From Roseomonas sp. KE2513 (GTDB lineage Bacteria > Pseudomonadota > Alphaproteobacteria > Acetobacterales > Acetobacteraceae): DNA of 64,000 bases. The position numbers were made by a program, and so were the translations under genes. The stretch covers positions 1 to 64,000 of the forward strand of contig NZ_RCVR01000002.1 of the NCBI RefSeq assembly GCF_016107305.1, in the 5' to 3' direction. Shown piece after piece: positions 17,674-25,062 of this stretch. Positions within the stretch are counted from its first letter, which is position 1, and every line of letters starts with the position of its first letter. The notes beneath the pieces are model-generated. The model had not been told where the DNA came from, ran no database searches, and was given only the letters and a program-made list of their open reading frames with translations.

Positions 17674-18530
17674 CGGCTCGTCCTCTTGCGCTCTGATGGG
17701 GAGGTCTTCGTGGAACTTAGCGATGCCGCCTTTGTATGGGCGGCATCGGCCGCGTTCGCTGCGGGCGGCACGCTCATCGGGCTCCAGCGCCGCTCGCCCT
17801 CGGCGCCGGTCCGCTGGAGCTGCATTTCGAAGGAGAACCGGTCCGGGCGGTACAGGGCGCGCAGGTGCTCCACCGGCCGCCCCTCCTCGTCCTGCACCAG
17901 CCGCGTCAGCGCGATCAACGGCGCGCCGATCTCAACCTCCAGCGCCTCGGCCAGCTCCGGTCCGGCGAGCGCCGCGCCGATGCTCTGGCGCGCCCGGCCG
18001 ATCCTCAGCCCCGACCGCTCGAGCAGCGTCAGCAGCGGCTGGCTCGCCAGTTCCGCTTCGGAATAGGTCCGCCCGATCTCCGCGGGCACGTGGGTGGTGA
18101 GGTGGGAGAAAGGCCCGCCGCCCATGCGCCGCACGCGCACGGCCCGCTGCGCCGCCTCGCCCGGCACCAGTTCCAGCGCCTCCGTCACGGGCGGCGGCGG
18201 CACGGCATATGCGAAGGACAGCAGCCGCACCTCGGTGCGCCGCCCCATCTCCTTCAGGTGCAGGAAAACGTCCGAGAAATCGACGATCGTCGGCGGCAGC
18301 ACCGCGCCGGCGCGCACGAAGGTGCCGACGCCGGGGCGCCGCTCCACGAGTTGTTCCTGCGCCAACTGGTCCAGCGCGCGACGCACGGTCACCCGCGCCA
18401 CGCCATGCTCGGCGGCCAGGTCCGGCTCCCCCGGCAGGCGCGCGCCGGGCGGCAGCACGCCGCCCGCGATGCGGTCGCGAAGCACGAGGTAGATCCGGCG
18501 CGCCTTGAAGGGTTCGACCGCCGCGCTCAA
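17670..18530 (-). CDS. GntR-family regulator, HutC/UTRA subfamily
   Basis: A 286-residue repressor. The winged-helix N-terminus includes YLVLRDRIAGGVLPPGARL, the recognition helix VARVTVRRALDQL, and the wing ending GVGTFVRAG. The C-terminal UTRA ligand domain (about residues 95-250) ends with IALTRLVQDEEGRPVEH, the conserved effector-pocket strand. I chose the TTG at 18530 because AAGGAG lies seven bases upstream and the GntR domain begins just after it; longer starts read antisense through the leuC-like gene. It is the first gene of the minus-strand operon and diverges from the leuCD-like operon. It probably represses both until a pathway metabolite binds. The C-terminal tail is about 30 residues longer than usual. 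Confidence 0.88.
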   Translation of the reverse strand: MSAAVEPFKARRIYLVLRDRIAGGVLPPGARLPGEPDLAAEHGVARVTVRRALDQLAQEQLVERRPGVGTFVRAGAVLPPTIVDFSDVFLHLKEMGRRTEVRLLSFAYAVPPPPVTEALELVPGEAAQRAVRVRRMGGGPFSHLTTHVPAEIGRTYSEAELASQPLLTLLERSGLRIGRARQSIGAALAGPELAEALEVEIGAPLIALTRLVQDEEGRPVEHLRALYRPDRFSFEMQLQRTGAEGERRWSPMSVPPAANAADAAHTKAASLSSTKTSPSERKRTSR

Positions 18531-18656
18531 ACGTCCGCTCCTTCGTGCCCGCCTGTCCTGTCGGTAGGACAGCCTCCTGTCTAGGTTACAGAACAGGAGG
18601 ATTGCATCAAGCCTCATCGCAAGCCTATCGTTCCGAAGCACAGGGAGGCCAGGACA
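18531..18656. promoter_or_regulatory. Divergent promoter region with two palindromes
   Basis: Between the GntR gene and the leuC-like gene lie two adjacent inverted repeats. CTGTCCT (18553-18559) pairs with AGGACAG (18566-18572), a perfect 7-6-7 palindrome. CCTCCTGT (18573-18580) pairs with ACAGGAGG (18593-18600), 8 bp arms with a 12-bp spacer. They abut each other and cover the middle of a 126-bp divergent promoter region, the expected place for a GntR-type operator. The GGGAGG near 18647 is the ribosome-binding site of the plus-strand operon. Confidence 0.6.
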
Positions 18657-20081
18657 ATGGCGGACCAAGCGCCGCGCACGCTGTTCGACAAGGTGTGGGA
18701 CGCCCACGTCGTCCTGACGCGCGAGGACGGGCAGGCCCTGCTGCTCATCGATCGGCACTTCTTCCACGAGGGCTCGCACCACGCCTTCAACCAGCTGGCG
18801 GCGCGCGGCGCGCGGGTGGCCCATCCCAGTCAGAATATCGGCGTGGTGGACCACTACATCCCCACGCGCGGCCCGCGTCATGCGGGTGCCGGGACGATCG
18901 TCGATCCCACGATCCGGCGCATGGTGGAGCAGGTTACAGACAACGCTTCGCGGCACGGCCTTCGCCTCTTTGGCCTCGACAGCCCGGGGCAGGGCATCGT
19001 CCACGTCGTCGGCCCTGAGCAGGGCCTCACCCTACCCGGCCTCACGATCGTCTGCGGCGACAGCCACACCTCCACCCATGGCGCTTTCGGCGCTCTCGCC
19101 TTCGGCATTGGCGCGAGCGAGGTGGCGCATGTGCTGATGACGCAGACCCTCTGGCAGCGCCGCCCGGGGCGGATGCGGATCGCGGTGGAGGGGGAGCTGG
19201 GCCCGGGGGTCGGCGCGAAGGACATCGCGCTCTCCATTATCGCCCGTATCGGGGCTGACGGCGCGGCACGCCACGCGGTGGAATATGCCGGCTCCGCCAT
19301 CCGCGCCCTGTCGATGGAAGGGCGGCTGACCCTCTGCAACCTTGCGATCGAGTCCGGGGCGCGGTGCGGCATGGTGGCGCCGGACGAGACCACCCTCTCC
19401 TTCCTCCACGGCCGCCCCCTTGCGCCGCAAGGCGCTGAATTCGAACGGGCGGCAGAAGCCTGGTTGGCCCTGCACGGCGACGCGGATGCCGCCTTCGACC
19501 GCGAGGTGACGCTGTCGGCGGACGAGATCGCGCCGATCGTCACCTGGGGCGTGAGCCCGGAGGACGCGCTGCCCGTCACCGCCACGCTGCCCGATCCCGA
19601 CCGCACCCAGGACCCCGCCCGCGCCGCCGGGATTCGCGACGGGCTGGACTACATGGGCCTCCGCGCCGGGCAGAAGCTGTCAGACATCACGGTGGACCGC
19701 GTCTTCATTGGTTCCTGCACCAACAGCCGCATCGAGGACCTGCGCGCGGCCGCCGCCGTGCTCGCCGGCCGTCGTGCCCGCGTGCCCGGCCTCGTCTCCC
19801 CTGGCTCTACCCTCGTGAAGCACCAGGCGGAGCAGGAGGGACTGGACCGCATTTTTCGCGACGCCGGGCTGGAGTGGGTGGAATCCGGCTGCTCGATGTG
19901 CGTGGGCATGAACGGCGACCTGCTGGCCGCCGGGGAGCGCTGCGCCTCCACCACCAACCGCAACTTCAAGGGGCGGCAGGGCAAGGGCTCGCGCACGCAC
20001 CTCATGTCGCCTGCCATGGTCGCCGCCGCTGCAGTCACCGGCCACCTGACCGACGTGCGCCCCCTGCTGGAGGGCCGCTGA
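18657..20081 (+). CDS. Aconitase-family hydratase large subunit, LeuC-like
   Basis: A 474-residue [4Fe-4S] hydro-lyase that closely resembles the large subunit of 3-isopropylmalate dehydratase. It opens with TLFDKVWDAHVVL and has the active-site GDSHTSTHGAFGALAFGIG. The cluster cysteines are in FIGSCTNSRIEDL and SGCSMCVGMN. Length matches LeuC. There are no leuA or leuB genes here, it faces a GntR regulator, and it shares a control region with a catabolic operon. A paralogue that acts on another substituted malate or maleate is therefore at least as likely as leucine synthesis. Needs the small subunit encoded next. Confidence 0.85.
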   Translation: MADQAPRTLFDKVWDAHVVLTREDGQALLLIDRHFFHEGSHHAFNQLAARGARVAHPSQNIGVVDHYIPTRGPRHAGAGTIVDPTIRRMVEQVTDNASRHGLRLFGLDSPGQGIVHVVGPEQGLTLPGLTIVCGDSHTSTHGAFGALAFGIGASEVAHVLMTQTLWQRRPGRMRIAVEGELGPGVGAKDIALSIIARIGADGAARHAVEYAGSAIRALSMEGRLTLCNLAIESGARCGMVAPDETTLSFLHGRPLAPQGAEFERAAEAWLALHGDADAAFDREVTLSADEIAPIVTWGVSPEDALPVTATLPDPDRTQDPARAAGIRDGLDYMGLRAGQKLSDITVDRVFIGSCTNSRIEDLRAAAAVLAGRRARVPGLVSPGSTLVKHQAEQEGLDRIFRDAGLEWVESGCSMCVGMNGDLLAAGERCASTTNRNFKGRQGKGSRTHLMSPAMVAAAAVTGHLTDVRPLLEGR

Positions 20082-20083
20082 CA

Positions 20084-20734
20084 GTGCAGCCCTTCCGCAA
20101 CCTGACGGCCACCGCCTGCCCGCTGCCGCTGGCGAACGTGGACACCGACCAGCTCATCCCCGCGCGCTTCATGAGCCGCCCGCGGAGCGCCGGCTACGGC
20201 GATGTGCTGCTCCACGACCTCCGCTTCGACGCGGACGGCGCGATGCGCCCTGGCTTCCCGCTCAATGATCCGGCGCGCGCCGGCAGCGGCATCCTCGTGG
20301 CCCGCCGCAACTTCGGCAGCGGCTCCTCGCGCGAGGCGGCAGCTTATGCGCTGGTGGACCACGGCATTCGCTGCGTCCTCGCGCCCAGCTTCGGCGACAT
20401 CTTCAGCAGCAACGCCGTGAACAACGGCCTTCTTCCGGCACGGCTGGAGGAGGAGGCGGTGGAGTGGATCCTCGCCTGGCTGCAAGCGGGCAATACTGAG
20501 ATTACGGTCGATCTTGAGGCCTGCAGCGTATCGGCCGCTGGCCGCAGCTGGAGCTTCGCCATCGATCCGGTCTGGCGCACGAAGCTGCTCAACGGCTGGA
20601 CGGACGTGGACCTCACCCTCAGCCACGCCGCCGCGATCGAAGCCTTCGCGGCCGCTGACCGGGCGCGCCGCCCCTGGGCGTGGTTGCCGGACGTGCCCCC
20701 GAAAGAAACAAGCCAGGAGACGCCAGCAGCATGA
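20084..20734 (+). CDS. Aconitase-family hydratase small subunit, LeuD-like
   Basis: A 216-residue swivel-domain subunit. I chose the GTG at 20084, two bases after the large-subunit stop. Family motifs are ANVDTDQLIPARFM, the substrate-contact loop NFGSGSSREAAAYAL, and SFGDIFSSNAVNNGLLP. Length is normal for LeuD. The stop overlaps the next gene's ATG by 4 bp. It forms the active hydratase with the preceding gene product. Confidence 0.87.
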   Translation: MQPFRNLTATACPLPLANVDTDQLIPARFMSRPRSAGYGDVLLHDLRFDADGAMRPGFPLNDPARAGSGILVARRNFGSGSSREAAAYALVDHGIRCVLAPSFGDIFSSNAVNNGLLPARLEEEAVEWILAWLQAGNTEITVDLEACSVSAAGRSWSFAIDPVWRTKLLNGWTDVDLTLSHAAAIEAFAAADRARRPWAWLPDVPPKETSQETPAA

Positions 20735-21528
20735 CGAGCCCCGGGCCGGCCGCGCCGGATTTCACGCGAACTGGCACCCTGCCCCGCGCCATCACGCCGG
20801 ACTGCCTGTGGACGGGGCGCTGCCTGCCGAGCAGCGTGCCCGACATGCACGCGCATTACGCGCTCTACCTGCTGAAAGGCAGTGAGAAGACGGTGCTGAT
20901 CGACACCGGACATCCCATCCACTGGGCAGAGGTACGGCGCGACGTGGACGCCTTCCTCGACGGTCGCCCCCTCGACTACATCTTCCCGACGCACAGCGAG
21001 CTGCCGCATTCCGGCCTGCTGGAGCGCTGGATGCGCGAGTTCCCGCAGGCGGTTGCGATCGGCGACATGCGGGACTACCCGCTCTACCATCCCCAACTCG
21101 CGCACCGCTTCCGCCAAGTCGAGCCCGGCGACCGCCTGGAACTGGGCGACCGCGAACTCCTCTTCCTGCCGCCCGTCTGGCGCGACCTGCCAGACACGCT
21201 CTGGGCTTTCGACACAAAGGACCGGATCCTCTTTCTCTCGGATGCCTGCGCCTATTTCCACGCGCATGTTCCCGGCCAGTGCGACCATTTGAGCAGCGAG
21301 ATTGCGCCCCCCGACCTCGCGATTATGCAGGACTTCAACGACAAGGCCCTGCACTGGCCGAAGTTCACGGACAGCCGCCCGAGTTTCCCGGAGATCGACG
21401 AGCTTCTCGTGCGCCTTCGGCCGCGCTTCCTCGCCGGCGCGCATGGCTGCGTTGTCGATACGCCGGCGGAGGCGCTGCCGCTCTTCAAGAGGGGCATCGC
21501 CATGGGCCCCGGGGCGGCAGCGGCATGA
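20731..21528 (+). CDS. Metallo-beta-lactamase-fold protein, flavodiiron-like type (first copy)
   Basis: A 265-residue MBL-fold protein. VLIDTGHP (about residues 55-62) is the usual first strand. The metal motif reads PTHSELPHSG (His88, Glu90, His93), close to the H-x-E-x-D-H motif of flavodiiron oxygen/NO reductase beta-lactamase domains but with Pro92 in place of the Asp. The later FLSDACAYF keeps Asp171. The WRDLPDTLWAF segment has no His where flavodiiron proteins have the ligand in 'LHWPDT'. No flavodoxin domain follows. Overlaps both neighbours by 4 bp. Hydrolytic or structural role unknown. Confidence 0.75.
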   Translation: MTSPGPAAPDFTRTGTLPRAITPDCLWTGRCLPSSVPDMHAHYALYLLKGSEKTVLIDTGHPIHWAEVRRDVDAFLDGRPLDYIFPTHSELPHSGLLERWMREFPQAVAIGDMRDYPLYHPQLAHRFRQVEPGDRLELGDRELLFLPPVWRDLPDTLWAFDTKDRILFLSDACAYFHAHVPGQCDHLSSEIAPPDLAIMQDFNDKALHWPKFTDSRPSFPEIDELLVRLRPRFLAGAHGCVVDTPAEALPLFKRGIAMGPGAAAA

Positions 21529-22421
21529 CCGAGACCGAGGGCTTTGCCGAGATCATTCCCGGCACACTCGCCGCCACCGGTGGCTGGCTGGACGTGGCCG
21601 CGCGCCCCATCAGCTGGATCCCGCCCGCAGGGCGCGGCCTGCTGCCCGTGCAGGGCTATATCCTGCGCGACGGCGGGAGCTGGCTCATGGTGGATACCGG
21701 CCTTGCCGTGCACTGGCCCCTCGTGGCCGAAGGCATCCGCCGCATGCTGGAAGGCACCACCGAGCGCCGGCTGATTACCACGCGGCGCGAGCAGGACTGC
21801 ATGATCAACCTGCCGGCAGTCCTCGGCGAGTTCGGCGTGCGCGAGGTGCTCTACGCAGGCGTCCTCAACCCGCTCGACTTCTTCGAGGGCGTGGAGGAAC
21901 GCGACGCGGTAGCCCGGATCGAGGCGACGCCCGGCCTGCGCGCCACGCGCATCGCCCCCGGCGCGATCACGGCCATCGGAAGCCTGCGCCTGGAAGTCCT
22001 GCGCGTGGAGCTGCGCCTTCTCGCGACGAACTGGTTCTATGAGACTGAGACAGCGACGCTCTTCACCTCCGATGCCTTCGCTTTCCTCGCCCGGCCCGCG
22101 CAGGCCTGGAGCCCCGGTCTCTCGCGCCTGCGCGACCCCGACGAGGCACCGATCCGCGCTGAGGACGCCGCGCTCTATCTCTCCGCCAAGATGGACTGGC
22201 TGATCGGCATCGACCCCGCTCCGGTATTGGCCGACCTGGACGTTATCCAGGCCGCACGTCCGATTGCCCGCCTCTGCCCCGGCTTCGGCCTGGTGATCGA
22301 GGGCGAGGCGGCGGTGCGCGAAGCCTTTGAGGCAGTTCGGGAAGCGCTGCGGATCCTCGGCGCGCGTCCACGGAAGGCGTGGCGCTTCCCGGATGCGCTG
22401 CGCGAGGAGGCAGCGGCATGA
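21525..22421 (+). CDS. Metallo-beta-lactamase-fold protein with lost histidine ligands (second copy)
   Basis: A 298-residue paralogue-like neighbour of the preceding MBL protein. WLMVDTGLAVHWP matches the first strand and TLFTSDAFAFL keeps the late Asp. The metal motif reads TTRREQDCMINL: Arg87 and Cys92 replace the two His residues, while Glu89 and Asp91 remain. In a classic MBL site this should abolish or change metal binding. The ATG at 21525 overlaps the previous stop by 4 bp. It may form a heteromer with the first copy, whose site is damaged at different positions. That is inference. Confidence 0.7.
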   Translation: MTETEGFAEIIPGTLAATGGWLDVAARPISWIPPAGRGLLPVQGYILRDGGSWLMVDTGLAVHWPLVAEGIRRMLEGTTERRLITTRREQDCMINLPAVLGEFGVREVLYAGVLNPLDFFEGVEERDAVARIEATPGLRATRIAPGAITAIGSLRLEVLRVELRLLATNWFYETETATLFTSDAFAFLARPAQAWSPGLSRLRDPDEAPIRAEDAALYLSAKMDWLIGIDPAPVLADLDVIQAARPIARLCPGFGLVIEGEAAVREAFEAVREALRILGARPRKAWRFPDALREEAAA

Positions 22422-23224
22422 GTGGCTATCCCGGCAGCACCTTTCGCGCCCGCATGCGCTCGGGAGAGCTCGCCCTGGGCAGCAACCTTCGTCTCTCCCG
22501 CAGCGCGGAGGCCGGGCCCATCCTCGCGGCCTGCGGTTTCCATTGGGCGATGCTCGACTTCGAGCACAGCCCGGCCTCGCCGCATATCGCACACGACGTG
22601 GCGCTCTCGGCCATCCGCGCCGGCATCCTGCCCCTCGCGCGCCCTGCCAGCCACGACCCGCACGAGATCGCCGGCCTTCTCACCAACGGCGCCCTCGGCC
22701 TCGTCGTGCCGCATGTGGACACGCCGGAGCAGGCGGCGGCCGTCGCGCGGGCCGCGCGCTTCGCACCGCGTGGCAATCTCTCCGTCCCCGGCACCCTCGC
22801 GCATTTCGGCTACGATAAGGGCCTCCCGGAGGCCTGCGCGATCTTCAACGAGGAAGTTGTGGTCGCCGTGATGATCGAGAGCCGCACGGCGGTCGCGAAT
22901 GTCGAGGCGATCGCGGCGGTGCCGGGCGTGGACGGGCTGTTCATCGGCGGCTCGGACCTGCTCTGGGATCTCGGCCTGCCCGGCCGCTACGACGCGCCCG
23001 AATTGCTCGACGCCGTGGAGCGGACCTGCGCCGCGGCCGCGCACGACGGGCTCTTCGCCGGCATGGGCGGGCCGCGCGACGAGGGCCCCTGGCACGGTTT
23101 CCTCCGCGCGGGGATGCGCATGATCCTGACGGAGAACGATCTCTCGCTGATGATGCGCGGCGCCCGCGACCGCCGCGCCTTCTTCGAGGGCGTGCTCGCG
23201 GGCGGCGCGGCGGTGGGAGCCTGA
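22418..23224 (+). CDS. HpcH/HpaI aldolase family protein
   Basis: A 268-residue class II aldolase of the HpcH/HpaI/citrate-lyase-beta TIM-barrel family. It has the early MLDFEHSPASPH (family 'DxEH' base region), MIESRTAVANVEAIAAVPGVDG with the metal-binding Glu, and GLFIGGSDLLWDLGL where the family usually has 'GPYDLS'. Expected reaction: retro-aldol cleavage of a 4-hydroxy-2-oxo acid, or condensation with pyruvate. Last gene of the divergent operon, with a 4-bp overlap to the MBL gene before it. Confidence 0.85.
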   Translation: MSGYPGSTFRARMRSGELALGSNLRLSRSAEAGPILAACGFHWAMLDFEHSPASPHIAHDVALSAIRAGILPLARPASHDPHEIAGLLTNGALGLVVPHVDTPEQAAAVARAARFAPRGNLSVPGTLAHFGYDKGLPEACAIFNEEVVVAVMIESRTAVANVEAIAAVPGVDGLFIGGSDLLWDLGLPGRYDAPELLDAVERTCAAAAHDGLFAGMGGPRDEGPWHGFLRAGMRMILTENDLSLMMRGARDRRAFFEGVLAGGAAVGA

Positions 23225-23238
23225 TGGAACCGCCGGCT

Positions 23239-23967
23239 TCAGCGTTGCGGGGCCGGCACCCCCTCCAGGACGAGCGGCCCCTGGTCGTCCACCGCGGCCC
23301 AGGCGGCGAAGGCGGGAGAGGGCAAGACGCGCCCGCTCCGCAGAAGGCGGAGCCAAGTTTCCGCTGCGCGCACGAAGGGGTTTACCCCGCGCGGCCAAAT
23401 GATGAGGCTGATCGCCTCGGCCATTTGCCGCTCGTCGATGCCCACGCCGTAGGCTGCTTCCAACTCGACCTCCAGCGCCCAGAGCCTTCCACGCGCGGCA
23501 TGCGCGGCAAGGCGCGCCAGCCGCGCTGTCCCATCCGGCAGGTCGCCCGCGGCATTCAGCGCGGAGGCGGCTTCGAGATAGGCGGCGGCAGGATCGTACC
23601 CCGGGAAGTGCGGCGCCCATTCCCCGCGCAGGAAGCCGAGTGCATCCGCGCCCATAGCCCAGGCCGTCTGCCGGAAAAGTGCCGCCGCCTCGCGATCGCT
23701 GCCGCCGCAACGGCGGAAGGCGGCCACATGGTGCGTGCCCACCGGCTCGTCGCAGGCCACGAGGATGGCGAGCCACACGCACTCCCGTGCGAGCGGAGTC
23801 ATGTGGCGTTCATCCACCGTCAGCGCGCGGTACATTGTGCCGTAGGCGCCGTGCAGCTCCGGCAGCGCGGCGGCGAGAAGCCCGCGATGCGGCAGCACAT
23901 AGCCGCGCTCCGCCTGGAGCGATGCCAGCGCCTGGCGGACACCCGCCGCGGCCTCGTTCTTGCTCAT
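23239..23967 (-). CDS. Carboxymuconolactone-decarboxylase-like (AhpD-fold) protein without CxxC
   Basis: A 242-residue protein with an internal CMD-type segment: RECVWLAILVACDEPVGTHHVAAFRRCGG (about residues 60-88, quoted in part as VWLAILVACDEPVGTHH). AhpD-like reductases have CxxC-x3-H at this place; here one Cys is followed by EPVGTHH, so disulfide chemistry is unlikely. The second half repeats a weaker CMD-like helix pattern. It converges on the aldolase gene with a 14-bp gap and diverges from a TctC gene. Function unknown. Decarboxylation or ring opening are possibilities within the family. Confidence 0.65.
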   Translation of the reverse strand: MSKNEAAAGVRQALASLQAERGYVLPHRGLLAAALPELHGAYGTMYRALTVDERHMTPLARECVWLAILVACDEPVGTHHVAAFRRCGGSDREAAALFRQTAWAMGADALGFLRGEWAPHFPGYDPAAAYLEAASALNAAGDLPDGTARLARLAAHAARGRLWALEVELEAAYGVGIDERQMAEAISLIIWPRGVNPFVRAAETWLRLLRSGRVLPSPAFAAWAAVDDQGPLVLEGVPAPQR

Positions 23968-24059
23968 CTTATCGCGGCCCTCCGTGCCGCAAACTCCCGC
24001 GCAGCATCGCGCCGGTCAATGGATGGCAGGGCGCCCGAGCAACAAACGTGAGGAACATC

Positions 24060-25037
24060 ATGCGTCGCCGCACCGCGCTCAGCCTGCTGTCCGCCCCGCT
24101 GCTGCCTCTGCCGCACATCGCACAGGCGCAGGTGACATGGCGCCCGAGCCGCCCCGTGACGCTGCTCGTTCCCTTCCCGCCCGGCGGCGCCACGGATCTC
24201 TGCGCGCGCGCCCTTCAGCCCGGGCTTCAGGCGGCGCTTGGGCAGAACGTCGTCATCGACAACCGGCCGGGCGCGACGGGCGTGATCGGCACGCGCGCGG
24301 TGGCCGCCATGCCCGGCGACGGGCAGGTCCTCCTCGTTAACGCCAGCGGCACGATGACGATCCAGCCCGTGGTCATGCAGTCCGCCGGCTTCGATCCCGA
24401 AAGGGACTTCAAGCCGATCATCCTGGCAATGAGCGCGCCGAACGTCGTCGTCGTCCATCCCTCCGTGCCGGCGACGAATGTCGCGGAGCTACGGAACTGG
24501 ATGCTGCAGAAGGGCGATGCGCTCTCCTTCTCCTCTTCCGGCATCGGCTCGTCCGAGCAGCTCGGGCTGGAGCTTTTCCTTCTCCGCACCGGCACGCGTG
24601 CCGTGCACGTACCCTTCGCCGGCGGCGCGGCGGCGATCACGGCGGTAATTCAGAACACGGTGCCGCTCTCGATGGTGAATTCAGGCACGGCCGCGCCGCA
24701 GATCATCTCGGGCCAGGTCCGCATGATCGCCGTGGCCGGCCCCCACCGGCTGACTTGGGCGCCCGACGTGCCGACCATGGCCGAGCAGGGGCTGGAAGAC
24801 CTCACCTCCCAGTCATGGACCGCCCTCTTCGTGCCGGCCGCTACACCCGAGCCGATCGCCGAAGCACTGCATCAGGCGCTTGCCGCCACGCTGCGCCAGC
24901 CGGAAGTGGTGGAACGGCTGGAGAGGATCCGCTTCGTCGTCGGGGGCGGCAGCCGCGCGGATCTCGGAAAGCTCGTCTCCGACGACCTCGTCCGCTGGCG
25001 CGGCGTGGTGCGGGACGCCCGCATCGCCGTGAACTGA
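24060..25037 (+). CDS. TctC (Bug-family) solute-binding protein
   Basis: A 325-residue periplasmic receptor. The signal peptide MRRRTALSLLSAPLLPLPH ends near IAQAQ. RPVTLLVPFPPGGATD and VVIDNRPGATG are the family signatures, followed by VHVPFAGGAAAI in place of the common 'VPYRGxAP'. The ATG at 24060 is preceded by AGGAAC. No TctAB partners nearby. First of two tandem TctC genes on the plus strand. Confidence 0.9.
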   Translation: MRRRTALSLLSAPLLPLPHIAQAQVTWRPSRPVTLLVPFPPGGATDLCARALQPGLQAALGQNVVIDNRPGATGVIGTRAVAAMPGDGQVLLVNASGTMTIQPVVMQSAGFDPERDFKPIILAMSAPNVVVVHPSVPATNVAELRNWMLQKGDALSFSSSGIGSSEQLGLELFLLRTGTRAVHVPFAGGAAAITAVIQNTVPLSMVNSGTAAPQIISGQVRMIAVAGPHRLTWAPDVPTMAEQGLEDLTSQSWTALFVPAATPEPIAEALHQALAATLRQPEVVERLERIRFVVGGGSRADLGKLVSDDLVRWRGVVRDARIAVN

Positions 25038-25062
25038 CGCGACCCGGACGGAGACACGCCCC

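Noticed and set aside
17670-19004. GntR regulator with a 158-codon N-terminal extension
   Set aside because: The extension crosses the divergent promoter and runs antisense to the leuC-like gene. The TTG at 18530 has a good ribosome-binding site.
18657-20734. Assignment as the leucine-biosynthesis genes leuC and leuD by name
   Set aside because: The subunits are LeuCD-like, but the setting with a GntR regulator and catabolic partners makes the function uncertain, so no gene symbol was given.
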